A stretch of DNA of 22,302 nt from a virus. This document shows, piece after piece, positions 1-7,800 of this stretch (position 1 is its first letter; every line of letters starts with the position of its first letter). Location of the stretch: the IMG/VR virus record IMGVR_UViG_3300025131_000481, positions 1 through 22,302 of that record; one strand, 5' to 3'. A model generated the notes under the pieces. The model had not been told where the DNA came from, did no database searches, and saw only the letters and a program-made list of their open reading frames with translations. The position numbers were made by a program, and so were the translations under genes.

Positions 1-435
1 ACCAGAAGTACCAGAGGAGCCCGAAGTACCAGAAGAACCTGAAGAACCAGAAGTGCCCGAACTACCAGAAGTGCCCGAACTACCAGAAGATCCAGAGGTA
101 CCAGAGGAACCAGAAGTACCAGAGGAACCCGAAGTACCAGAAGATCCAGAAGTGCCCGAACTACCAGAAGTGCCCGAACTACCAGAAGTGCCCGAACTAC
201 CAGAAGATCCAGAGGTACCAGAAGATCCAGAGGTACCAGAAGATCCAGAGGTACCAGAAGATCCAGAGGTACCAGAAGATCCTGAAGAACCAGAAGTACC
301 AGAGGAACCAGAAGTACCAGAGGAACCAGAAGTACCAGAGGAACCAGAAGTACCAGAGGAACCAGAAGTACCAGAGGAACCAGAAGTACCAGAGGAACCA
401 GAAGTACCAGAAGAACCAGAGGTACCAGAAGGACC
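1..435 (-). repeat. Tandem 9/18-bp repeat encoding collagen-like Gly-X-Y triplets
   Basis: Read on the minus strand in the frame of the enclosing gene, every third codon from 435 down to 1 is glycine. There are 48 complete triplets and the repeat continues past the edge. The first triplet is GPS; the rest are GTS and GSS in mostly alternating order. At DNA level the unit is 9 bases, with an 18-base higher-order period that is nearly perfect between about 300 and 420 and more varied at 1-240. Such low-complexity Gly-X-Y tracts are known in phage fibres and are thought to form trimeric collagen-like stalks. This one lacks proline and charge apart from the first triplet. Confidence 0.92.
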
Positions 436-2238
436 CCCTCCTGTTATGAAACCTGCTCCAGTTATTGAGTCAAAAATTTGACCACTTAAAAGACGAAAAG
501 GATCACTAAAAGAGGATACCCTTCCCTCGGATGTAACAGATCTAATTTTAAACTCATAGTTGGCGTCATCGTAAACATCAAACAAAAGATGGGGCTCCAT
601 TTCGGTTAACACCATCGACCGACCATTTACCCATACGTTTTTCGCAACTAACGATCCGGTACCCCCTGTAATCAATTGTCCATAATAAGGATCATAACCT
701 GCTTCTCCCGCTGTTCCCTGTACAGCATCCGCACTCCCCCCTAAAACCCCACTACTATAGGTTCCGGTATAAAAACTATCTTGAAGTTTTCCCCCAGAAG
801 GGAAAAAAGTAAATTCAGCCGTGTCAACATTATAACCGAATCCAATATAAGCCGAATTCCCCTCTGTGAAACCCGAAGCAATCATCACCTCTGATAAACT
901 AGGCTGCCCTGTATAATACCCCGGGGGAAGCGCCTTGTAGGTGTCCACCAAAACTGTGTGCTCCAACCATTTTATCCCTTTTCCTGTTGAAGGGTCCTGT
1001 CCGGGCTGAATCTCAGTATAGGGGGCAAAAATAGGAGTAGCATTTACTCCGCTATAATAAGGATCTAATAAAGTAGGGTTATTGTCGAAAAACTTTTTAT
1101 CTATTCGCCCTGTCCCCGTGCCCTGAATAAAACGCACTACCCCATCCACAAACGGTGTCTTGGTAAAAACCGTATCAATTTTATTTAAAACCTCACCGCT
1201 TGCCGTTACCTTAACCTCGTAATCCACATAACCAGCAGTATTCTCTCTATGCCATTTTAACAATGCCTGCGCTCGCGCCCCATTAAAAGAATCTTTGCTT
1301 GCGACAACTATTCCACTAACTCCCGATACCACCTGAGAATAAGAAAACGGATCTAAAGTTTGGGGTTTAATGGAAGAAGGAAACAAGAAACCGCTTCCAG
1401 TTCCATAATTGTCTTCGGCTATTACCTTATAAAACAACCCCGACTCAATAACTGGGGGTTGTAGCTCAATAGAAGGAAGACGAGCCCCCTCTCTCCCCCC
1501 TTCCTCATTATCAATACCTAAACTAAAATCATATAAAGCGGTTCCAGATCCAGTAGAATCAACATTAAAACCAGAAAATGGAGAAGCATAAACATGAACC
1601 GCCTGTAACCCTGTTGTTTGGGAGTAAAAAGGATCCAGTACCAACAATTCTCCTTGATTAACATTTAACCCAGTAATATCTATCTGAGGACTTGTCAAAA
1701 AATAAGAACCCGTATAGGGAATATCAGTTTTTTGGCTCCCATATTGGGTATGGGAAACTACCTCAAACCTAAACCTTCTTGGATCTTGACCCACACCATA
1801 TCCGCTACGCAAATCAGCGTCTCCTCCCGCCACTTGAAAAAGACTCTTAACAGTCTCAGTTTCAAAAGCAATTTTGGTAGCATAATAGCCAGTAGCTATC
1901 CTCTCTACTAACATTCCTGTTTCATCTAACAAGGAAACATCAAACCCCCTAAAAAAATTAAGACGAAGCAATTCCAAAGAACTAAACGGCGTATTTGTTC
2001 GAGGATCAATAAGAGACCACTCCACCGCTGGAGTCTGGCTAAAAAATTGTCCACTAGCCGCAAGAGAATCTAAAGGAATACCCCCTTCTCCAGAAAAAAG
2101 AGCTAATGCCGCATCGTAAGGAAATGGCTCTAAGTGAGGGCTCCCTGACACCTCGGTTGTCAAAGAAAATCCGGAAACCTTTAAAGATTCTCCAAAATCT
2201 AAAGAAGGCTGACTAATATATCTTGTATTGCTAGGCAT
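1..2238 (-). CDS. Tail fibre / tail tip protein with FN3-like regions and collagen-like repeat (3' end beyond window)
   Basis: The frame opens at an ATG at 2238, 8 bases after the hub gene stops, and stays open for 746 codons to base 1, so the C-terminus is missing. Residues 1-600 are a Gly/Ser/Tyr-rich beta protein. Two stretches look like fibronectin type III domains: around 310-390 (ALLKWHRENTAGYVDYEVKV) and around 545-595 (NYEFKIRSVTSEGRVSSFSD). Recurrent turns of the type D-P-Y-Y-x-G and T-G-Y-Y lie between them. Residues 602-746 are an unbroken Gly-X-Y repeat made almost wholly of GSS and GTS triplets. No convincing Shine-Dalgarno site precedes the start; a GGAG lies about 20 bases away, so coupling to the hub gene is likely. 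By position, and because the hub protein lacks this part, I infer that it forms the central fibre or an adhesin attached to the hub. The receptor-binding tip would lie past the left edge. Confidence 0.8.
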   Translation of the reverse strand, partial: MPSNTRYISQPSLDFGESLKVSGFSLTTEVSGSPHLEPFPYDAALALFSGEGGIPLDSLAASGQFFSQTPAVEWSLIDPRTNTPFSSLELLRLNFFRGFDVSLLDETGMLVERIATGYYATKIAFETETVKSLFQVAGGDADLRSGYGVGQDPRRFRFEVVSHTQYGSQKTDIPYTGSYFLTSPQIDITGLNVNQGELLVLDPFYSQTTGLQAVHVYASPFSGFNVDSTGSGTALYDFSLGIDNEEGGREGARLPSIELQPPVIESGLFYKVIAEDNYGTGSGFLFPSSIKPQTLDPFSYSQVVSGVSGIVVASKDSFNGARAQALLKWHRENTAGYVDYEVKVTASGEVLNKIDTVFTKTPFVDGVVRFIQGTGTGRIDKKFFDNNPTLLDPYYSGVNATPIFAPYTEIQPGQDPSTGKGIKWLEHTVLVDTYKALPPGYYTGQPSLSEVMIASGFTEGNSAYIGFGYNVDTAEFTFFPSGGKLQDSFYTGTYSSGVLGGSADAVQGTAGEAGYDPYYGQLITGGTGSLVAKNVWVNGRSMVLTEMEPHLLFDVYDDANYEFKIRSVTSEGRVSSFSDPFRLLSGQIFDSITGAGFITGGGPSGTSGSSGTSGSSGTSGSSGTSGSSGTSGSSGTSGSSGTSGSSGTSGSSGSSGTSGSSGTSGSSGTSGSSGTSGSSGSSGTSGSSGTSGSSGTSGSSGTSGSSGTSGSSGTSGSSGSSGTSGSSGTSGSSGSSGTSGSSGTSG

Positions 2239-2246
2239 TTAAGGGA

Positions 2247-5200
2247 TCAAGGGTCTTCTCCACCCGGCGGCACCGAAGCCAAGGACTCCTCTACGCCGGT
2301 TGAGTTATATGTATAAACAGTATAAGCAATGTTGTTTATAGTGTCTTCGCTACCCGCTTGTATAGTGAAAGAAGTATTATCTGCACCCACCAAAATAGCA
2401 GTTTTTGTTTGTCCATTTACTTCTGCCTCTACCACAAAACCTTCAGGCGCAGTCTCAGAACCTGTATCAAGTTGAGCCGCTGCATTACCAAAACTAATGG
2501 TAGCTTCCGTTACATTCTGTTGTGTCCCTTCAGTGGTTTCGTCAAAACTAAACGTAGCCTTTTTTGTTATGGGCCGCGAGGCAGCGGTGCTTACAAAAGC
2601 TATTGATTCTACTTCAGGTGGATAAGTATCTAAATCTAAAGACGAGGGTCTTGCCGCCTTATTTACTACACTCATTTGGGTTTTAGATTGCTGGGTAGCA
2701 TTTAAATCTTGAGATTCATCAATGGCGTTAAACTTTGAACGATGATACATCATCCCTGTTACCAGATATTCCCCTGAAGATTGATCAGCAACTGAAAGAA
2801 CCCTATATTCCACATCTTTAATTTCATAAGCCTCCGCAGTATTCTCTAAAGTCCAAAGGGTCCCCACCTGAACGGAAGAAAACTCTCCGCTATCGGTTTC
2901 ATCTATAGTAATAAGGTCGTTTTGCGCTCCTCCCTCATCACCGCTAGCTCCTACCGCAGCGACAGTGAACTGTGTGATCTGAGGGGACGTAATTCCCCTA
3001 CTGATCTCGCTCGCCGAAAACCCTTCGCCCTCTCCTTTGGCGGCTTCCTTAGAAAATTCGGTTGCCGACTTCTTGGGTCTGGGAGTGATTAGGGTAATTT
3101 TTTGTCCCACTACGTCCTCATAAACACCCTGATCCAAAGTAACCTGAAAAGAAGAAGGATAAACCGCTACCAATCGTCCCCCATATCTTTTTGTACTTTT
3201 TAAAGTATCTTGTATTTTAATAACGTCCCCGGGCCTTAAAAAAGTAGCCTCTACTGCTGTAGTGAATTGCACCAAATCCGTTTCAAGTTGATTGGTAAAA
3301 AGAAACCACTTGCCTAAACGACTAGCTTGTCCTCGTGAGGTGGTCCCCAACCCCAAAATCTTCTTTTCTAAATATCCATATTTTTTCATTGCAATGGGGT
3401 CTTCCACATATTCTATCTTAGGCTTAAAGCTATCGTACTGATCATTATATCTTACTAAAACAGCCGTAAAACGAGTGGTCTTAGAGCTCCCGCTATATAC
3501 AAAGGCTCCATCCTTTACGTTAGAATTATTAAAAACTGCAATTGCATCTCTTAATTGATCATTAGCGACAAAGACAAAACCGCTATTCCAGTATATCATT
3601 CCCCGGAATACTGCGGCGAGGTCGTTCAACAAATTATAAGCCTCTTGTTCCTTATCAAGATAAATGTTGGTGGAAAAACGAGCCTCCAATACAGGGCGCG
3701 CCAAACCAGCCTCCACCACAGCCTTCCCTGACGCAACATTATGCCCCAATGAAAAACCCTGCATATACTCACTTACAAATGCGTCACGACTTTCTTCCTT
3801 TAGCGCGGCTTGTTTTTGTATACGATCAATAAGCCAACTGTGTGCGTCTAACGTTCCTAAGGCCGTCCGGTTAACACTGTCGCCTTTATAATTTAAATAG
3901 TCTCTTCTCAACCATTCAACCACCTTCCCGCCTTCATTTTTCACGAAGTTTTCAAATACCAATTGCGGAAAAATAGGCTTATGAATAGTAAAAGTAAGCA
4001 CATTAGTGTTTTTATTAAAACTAACATTTCCCACCCTTCTACGAAATCCCTGTCCTATATCAGTACCAGCGCTATCTTTGGCTTTAAAAAGTGCTACCGT
4101 ACTCCCTGTTGTAAAATATTTTCTTAGCTCTTCTTCCCCACGCTTGGTAGCGCTATCGTTAATTGTAATTACAGTCCCGTCAGGACCCACCGTAAAACCC
4201 AAAGGTTCTGTATAAGGGCTAAAACCAGTTTCTACTAACTCGTCACAGTATTTTCCAATAGAATAAAGGTTCCACTTATCAATAACATCCGCATTTAAGC
4301 CATACTTAGCAAGCCCATAGCGATTATTAATCACCATATCGTAAAACACCCACGCAGGATTATCACTCCATCTTTGTGTCCCAGCGAACTCTCCTGTCCA
4401 ATGACTGCTATATATCTTGTTAACAGGATCATAATTAGAAGGCAATTTAATCTTCAATAGCTTCATGTCATAAGTTCTGGTAGGAATAGAAGAAAAAGCT
4501 CGTGCATCTATCATATTGCAAATCATTGCAGAATGGGGATAAGAAAAAGGAGCATCTACCATTTCCGTGATACTTTTTACTCCTGACGCCCTCGTAATAC
4601 CCCCTGTCGCTACATCATTTGGATGAGGTTCCCTCATTGCGGCAATGATCGTAATCTGCCTATCTACTCCTGCAAGGGATGGCGGTAATTTAAGTTGATA
4701 AGACCGAAGGTACGGGCTGGTGGCAACCCCTGTTATAGGGATAACCAAATAAATAGCAGAACCCCCCTCCCCTATCAATCTCTCATCTCCTACATATGAA
4801 ATTTTCCCCAAAAAAAGCGCCGTATTTCCTTGGGGCTTCTTATCCGGCTTCTTGACATAACGAAAAGATAACTGCATGACCTCTAGGGTTAGTTCAATGT
4901 CGTTTACATTATCATTTGTTACAACATGATGAAGTTTTACTGGGTTGCTATTTATGGCTTTTTTAATACGCTCTATCATTACAGAGTTATTGCCGCTACT
5001 CCTGTCTGTAAAAGCAGATACTCTGTTAGACCCCTTTGAAATAAAATAATCGTTTTTATGATAAGCCGCTGACTCAAACCAAAAACTCGTAAAACCGTAA
5101 TTGAACCCAGTACCAAAAAACTGGGCAGTCCCTCCCGAATCAAAAGCGACAAGATCATCAAATTCATTACTATTTAACCCCGGTAACTGCACACCCACAT

Positions 5201-6107
5201 TAAAGGTCTGAGCAGAGACCCCAAAGGCTAGGCTGCGTTGATCCTTAAGCAGGATACGCGGAAGACGGGTAGCGCTAGAAGTAAAAGGTCCTTGGGTTAA
5301 AGTGCCTTTTTTTATTTCAGCGAAGGTTCTCATATAATTAATGGTGTCAGTATGAGTATTCTTGACCGGTACATTGTTAAAATATATTCCCTTGAATGCC
5401 CCTTCGTTATTGTCGGATGGTTTGTTACTTAAGGGAGCCACTTCTCCATTTTGGTCGCAAAGACCTTCTATAGGCCCCTCGCTTATCAAATCTATTGTTT
5501 TATATATGCTGACCGATTCTAACTTCTTGTTGGTGTCTCCGCTCACTTGCCCTGTCCACCCTCCATTTGGGAAATAGAACTGCTTTCCACCAACCGAGCG
5601 ATTCGATTTTTTGTACCACTCCTCCACCAATTGGGGGGAATCTGCACCCCCCCAAAAACCATCTTTACCGTATCCTCGAGTTCTATTAGAAACTGTAATT
5701 GCCTCTTCAGCATCTAATTTATACTGTGCATGCTCTTTAGCCGTACCTTCACGAACTACAAAGCCCCATGGCAGTAATGCCCCCCCATTGGGAGAAGTCA
5801 CATTCGACGTAGCATAACTCTGATAATAGCGCTCTTGAGAAGCGTCTTTGTCTAGTTCTGCTACATTACCTCCCTGCCCTTTCGTCGCCTTACCATCCCC
5901 CCCGGGAGGTTCTTCAACCGGATCTGCGGCGGCTACCTGTAAAGGAATGTTGGTTACTCCGCGAGGAAGACCGGGATCTGCTGTGCCTGCTCCTTGATCA
6001 TAAATATTGGCATCATCAGAAACCGTGGAACCGCCCCCTCCTTCTCCGGCCATCGACAAACGAAAACCAAAGAGAAGGTTCCGGAAATATTTGTTAATCC
6101 AATCCAT
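2247..6107 (-). CDS. J: Lambda gpJ-like tail hub / host specificity protein
   Basis: This is a central hub protein of a siphovirus tail tip, 1286 residues long (lambda gpJ is about 1130). Blocks that match gpJ in order are IDLISEGPIEGL (about 205-216), LPSNYDP followed by NPAWVFYDM, NNRYGL and DKWNLYSIGKYCDELV (about 555-622), LNDLAAVFRGMIYWNSG, TTSRGQASRLGKW (about 921), RPGDVIKIQD (about 956), and LWTLENTAEAYEIKDVEYRV (about 1090-1110). Two parts have no counterpart in gpJ: residues 1-200, which include a GEGGGG tract, and about 630-805 inside the hub. After about 1125 only some 150 residues of low-complexity beta sequence follow, ending PPGGEDP. The fibronectin and fibre part of gpJ is absent and seems to be carried by the next gene. 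The ATG at 6107 has only a weak AAAGAA upstream and follows the preceding stop by 11 bases. Confidence 0.93.
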   Translation of the reverse strand: MDWINKYFRNLLFGFRLSMAGEGGGGSTVSDDANIYDQGAGTADPGLPRGVTNIPLQVAAADPVEEPPGGDGKATKGQGGNVAELDKDASQERYYQSYATSNVTSPNGGALLPWGFVVREGTAKEHAQYKLDAEEAITVSNRTRGYGKDGFWGGADSPQLVEEWYKKSNRSVGGKQFYFPNGGWTGQVSGDTNKKLESVSIYKTIDLISEGPIEGLCDQNGEVAPLSNKPSDNNEGAFKGIYFNNVPVKNTHTDTINYMRTFAEIKKGTLTQGPFTSSATRLPRILLKDQRSLAFGVSAQTFNVGVQLPGLNSNEFDDLVAFDSGGTAQFFGTGFNYGFTSFWFESAAYHKNDYFISKGSNRVSAFTDRSSGNNSVMIERIKKAINSNPVKLHHVVTNDNVNDIELTLEVMQLSFRYVKKPDKKPQGNTALFLGKISYVGDERLIGEGGSAIYLVIPITGVATSPYLRSYQLKLPPSLAGVDRQITIIAAMREPHPNDVATGGITRASGVKSITEMVDAPFSYPHSAMICNMIDARAFSSIPTRTYDMKLLKIKLPSNYDPVNKIYSSHWTGEFAGTQRWSDNPAWVFYDMVINNRYGLAKYGLNADVIDKWNLYSIGKYCDELVETGFSPYTEPLGFTVGPDGTVITINDSATKRGEEELRKYFTTGSTVALFKAKDSAGTDIGQGFRRRVGNVSFNKNTNVLTFTIHKPIFPQLVFENFVKNEGGKVVEWLRRDYLNYKGDSVNRTALGTLDAHSWLIDRIQKQAALKEESRDAFVSEYMQGFSLGHNVASGKAVVEAGLARPVLEARFSTNIYLDKEQEAYNLLNDLAAVFRGMIYWNSGFVFVANDQLRDAIAVFNNSNVKDGAFVYSGSSKTTRFTAVLVRYNDQYDSFKPKIEYVEDPIAMKKYGYLEKKILGLGTTSRGQASRLGKWFLFTNQLETDLVQFTTAVEATFLRPGDVIKIQDTLKSTKRYGGRLVAVYPSSFQVTLDQGVYEDVVGQKITLITPRPKKSATEFSKEAAKGEGEGFSASEISRGITSPQITQFTVAAVGASGDEGGAQNDLITIDETDSGEFSSVQVGTLWTLENTAEAYEIKDVEYRVLSVADQSSGEYLVTGMMYHRSKFNAIDESQDLNATQQSKTQMSVVNKAARPSSLDLDTYPPEVESIAFVSTAASRPITKKATFSFDETTEGTQQNVTEATISFGNAAAQLDTGSETAPEGFVVEAEVNGQTKTAILVGADNTSFTIQAGSEDTINNIAYTVYTYNSTGVEESLASVPPGGEDP

Positions 6108-6118
6108 ATTCTTTAATT

Positions 6119-6781
6119 CTAGTCGCGATATATAACAGCCCCTGCTCCTTCAGCGCCAGCGGATCGATCTGGATAACCCTGCGCCCCCGGGCGGCCTAGT
6201 TGGCTGGTTTGAACTGATTTTCTATCCTCCCATACATTCTTCTCTACCGAACTCAAACTAACACTTACAACATTTCCCCCTACGCTCATTCTCCCGTAAC
6301 CCACGGGTACGACCTGCCCTTGCTGCGCTGTATTTTCAGCGCTAGAAAACACAAAGGAGGTAGTATTTGTTGCGTCCGGATCATCGCTTTTCATTGTTTT
6401 GTTTATCAAATAACTAATACCAAAAGATATTGCAGCGCTAATAACAGCCGTAAGAACAAACTGTACAATTACAGCGGTGACCCCCTGCAGTCCAATAGCC
6501 GAAACTATAGCGCCTGCCATCATGGCGGCTGCACCAGCCAAAATAGGAACAATTTCTATCTTCTTGTTTTTTACATCTCTATATAAAAAATCGTCCGCCT
6601 TAACTAAGTCTCCGTCAAGAAAAATAGCCAACTTATCTTTTTTATTTTTATTTAAATAATGACGAAAAATACCTGTATTACACTCCAAAGCATTAAAAAG
6701 CTCCATAAAAGTGGATACCTTTAGTTTCCATGTGGAACCAATCTTTTTTCCTAATTTTCCGCCTATAAATATATCTGTCAT
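6119..6781 (-). CDS. I: Lambda gpI-like tail tip assembly protein, second copy
   Basis: This 220-residue protein belongs to the gpI family, which is needed to build the lambda tail tip. Residues 1-78 are a small basic ubiquitin/beta-grasp-like domain (GGKLGKKIGSTWKLKVST) ending IEIVPILAGAA. Residues about 80-126 are strongly hydrophobic with two possible membrane or fusion-like helices. Residues 141-184 carry the family signature SFVFSSAENTAQQGQVVPVG, YGRMSVGG and SSVEKNVW. The tail (190-220) is Gly/Ala/Arg-rich and ends VIYRD. It is clearly paralogous to the neighbouring 206-residue protein: the signature block aligns almost without gaps, down to VEK.VW. The ATG lies 8 bases after the previous stop in an AT-rich leader with no Shine-Dalgarno site, so coupling is likely. 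Whether both copies enter the particle or one acts only in assembly cannot be read here. Confidence 0.9.
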   Translation of the reverse strand: MTDIFIGGKLGKKIGSTWKLKVSTFMELFNALECNTGIFRHYLNKNKKDKLAIFLDGDLVKADDFLYRDVKNKKIEIVPILAGAAAMMAGAIVSAIGLQGVTAVIVQFVLTAVISAAISFGISYLINKTMKSDDPDATNTTSFVFSSAENTAQQGQVVPVGYGRMSVGGNVVSVSLSSVEKNVWEDRKSVQTSQLGRPGAQGYPDRSAGAEGAGAVIYRD

Positions 6782-6789
6782 TTAAATTT

Positions 6790-7410
6790 TTATCTAAAAA
6801 CCATAGTGTTAAATGCCTTAGATTTATCCCATACCGATTTTTCAACACTGCTATTAGATACGGAGATTGTCATACTACCTACTCTCATCCGCCCATAAGC
6901 CACAGGCACAACACCCCCTTGGTTAGTTGTATTCTCGGCCCCTCCAAAAAGAAAACTACTAGTTCTCTCCGATTGGGGGTCCTTGGGATCTTCTGCCATA
7001 TGCGATATCAAGCTACTGATCCCAAGAACAACTAAAGCAACTAAAGCCACAACAGCTACAGCCACCACCATATATCCTATAGCCAGCGCCGTCGCAAAGC
7101 CAATCGGGGTGGCCGCCACGATCGCCGCGCCTATCCAAACCGCAGCAGAAACCGCCCCCCCCGCCAAAATAGGAATCAAAACTAGACTTTTTTTAATTTT
7201 TTTTAAAAAACAAGCATCAGGTGCCACAGGCACACCGTCTACTATCACCGCATACCTTTTTGAAACCCCTAAAGCTTTCGCGAACGCGCTTCCAACATTT
7301 GCCCGTATGGCCCTAATTGCCTCCCCTACGGTCCCTACATGGAGTTCCCACTTTTTACCTAGCGATTTGCCTACACGACCTTCTAGAGAAACCTCAACCA
7401 TACTATACAT
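6790..7410 (-). CDS. I: Lambda gpI-like tail tip assembly protein, first copy
   Basis: This is a 206-residue gpI-family protein. Residues 1-77 form the N-terminal domain (VEVSLEGRVGKSLGKKWELH). Residues about 76-136 are an Ala/Val/Ile-rich hydrophobic stretch (LVLIPILAGGAVSAAVWIGA, then VVAVAVVALVALVVLGIS), long enough for two helices. The conserved C-terminal block FLFGGAENTTNQGGVVPVAY, GRMRVGS occupies 153-179 and ends SSVEKSVW. It shares all blocks with the following 220-residue protein, so the two arose by tandem duplication, but it lacks the Gly-rich tail of that copy. Two ATG codons, at 7410 and 7401, could start it; neither has a clear Shine-Dalgarno site, and the upstream stop is 9 bases away. 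Confidence 0.91.
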   Translation of the reverse strand: MYSMVEVSLEGRVGKSLGKKWELHVGTVGEAIRAIRANVGSAFAKALGVSKRYAVIVDGVPVAPDACFLKKIKKSLVLIPILAGGAVSAAVWIGAAIVAATPIGFATALAIGYMVVAVAVVALVALVVLGISSLISHMAEDPKDPQSERTSSFLFGGAENTTNQGGVVPVAYGRMRVGSMTISVSNSSVEKSVWDKSKAFNTMVFR

Positions 7411-7419
7411 TATACACTA

Positions 7420-7800
7420 TTAAATTAAAAAATAAATGGTTTCTTGTGTCTCAGGGTCATATAAAGCAAACTTTGCTTCGCTAGGAGAAAACACCAAAAA
7501 CGGTATTAAGGAATTATCTGAAAGCTCAATATCGCTCAGGCTGGGGCCACAGGTCGACTGAGGGTGAGAATGAAAGCAAAAATCTATTTTTTCTCTGCGC
7601 GAAACCTCTATATATTTTAAAGGATCAATGTAAAAAGTGTCTTGCTGGTTTAGAGAAGAGTTTTTTATGAAAAATAAACTATTATTGCAAATTAAACCAC
7701 ATATTTCAATAGAATGTAACGACGCAAGGCGCTTAATATAACTTAAAAAGTCACATCTAATTTGTGTAGCGGTATGCCTCAATGGATGGGAAGCCTCCAA
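7420..7800 (-). CDS. K: JAMM-domain tail assembly protein, gpK N-terminal half only
   Basis: This is a compact JAMM (Mov34/JAB) zinc isopeptidase-type domain. Counting from TTG at 7800 (126 residues), the metal site reads H77-S-H79-P, then seven residues to S87 and two more to D90; E32 in the segment SIEICGLI fits the upstream catalytic glutamate. Lambda gpK joins a JAMM domain to an NlpC/P60 domain. Here the frame stops at the end of the JAMM domain and no NlpC/P60 motif follows. The frame contains no ATG or GTG codon. TTG at 7800 has no Shine-Dalgarno site; TTG at 7782 follows GGAGG by 11 bases and gives 120 residues, which I prefer. Either start overlaps the end of the gpL-like gene (44 or 26 bases), as in the tightly packed lambda order L-K. 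Its likely role is processing or assembly of the tail tip; the substrate is unknown. Confidence 0.86.
   Translation of the reverse strand: MEASHPLRHTATQIRCDFLSYIKRLASLHSIEICGLICNNSLFFIKNSSLNQQDTFYIDPLKYIEVSRREKIDFCFHSHPQSTCGPSLSDIELSDNSLIPFLVFSPSEAKFALYDPETQETIYFLI

Noticed and set aside
1-435. Possible CRISPR array or direct-repeat cluster
   Set aside because: The units are contiguous 9/18-base repeats without unique spacers and read in frame as part of a coding sequence.
53-481. Plus-strand frame of 142 codons made of Pro-Glu-Val-Pro-Glu repeats
   Set aside because: It is the antisense reading of the Gly-Ser-Thr repeat. The repeat's 9-base period keeps all frames open; there is no ribosome site and no neighbouring plus-strand gene.
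2247-6107. Possible frameshift or merged genes because of the extra regions in the gpJ-like protein
   Set aside because: The frame is open throughout, gpJ blocks before and after the extra regions stay in the same frame, and the protein composition does not switch to shadow-like sequence.
6320-6659. Short plus-strand frames opposite the second gpI-like gene
   Set aside because: They are Cys/Ser/His-rich or hydrophobic mirror readings without start signals, fully inside a well-supported gene.
6983-7423. Plus-strand frame of 146 codons opposite the first gpI-like gene
   Set aside because: It is the complement of the alanine/valine-rich hydrophobic segment; the minus-strand protein has a clear family signature, so this is a shadow.
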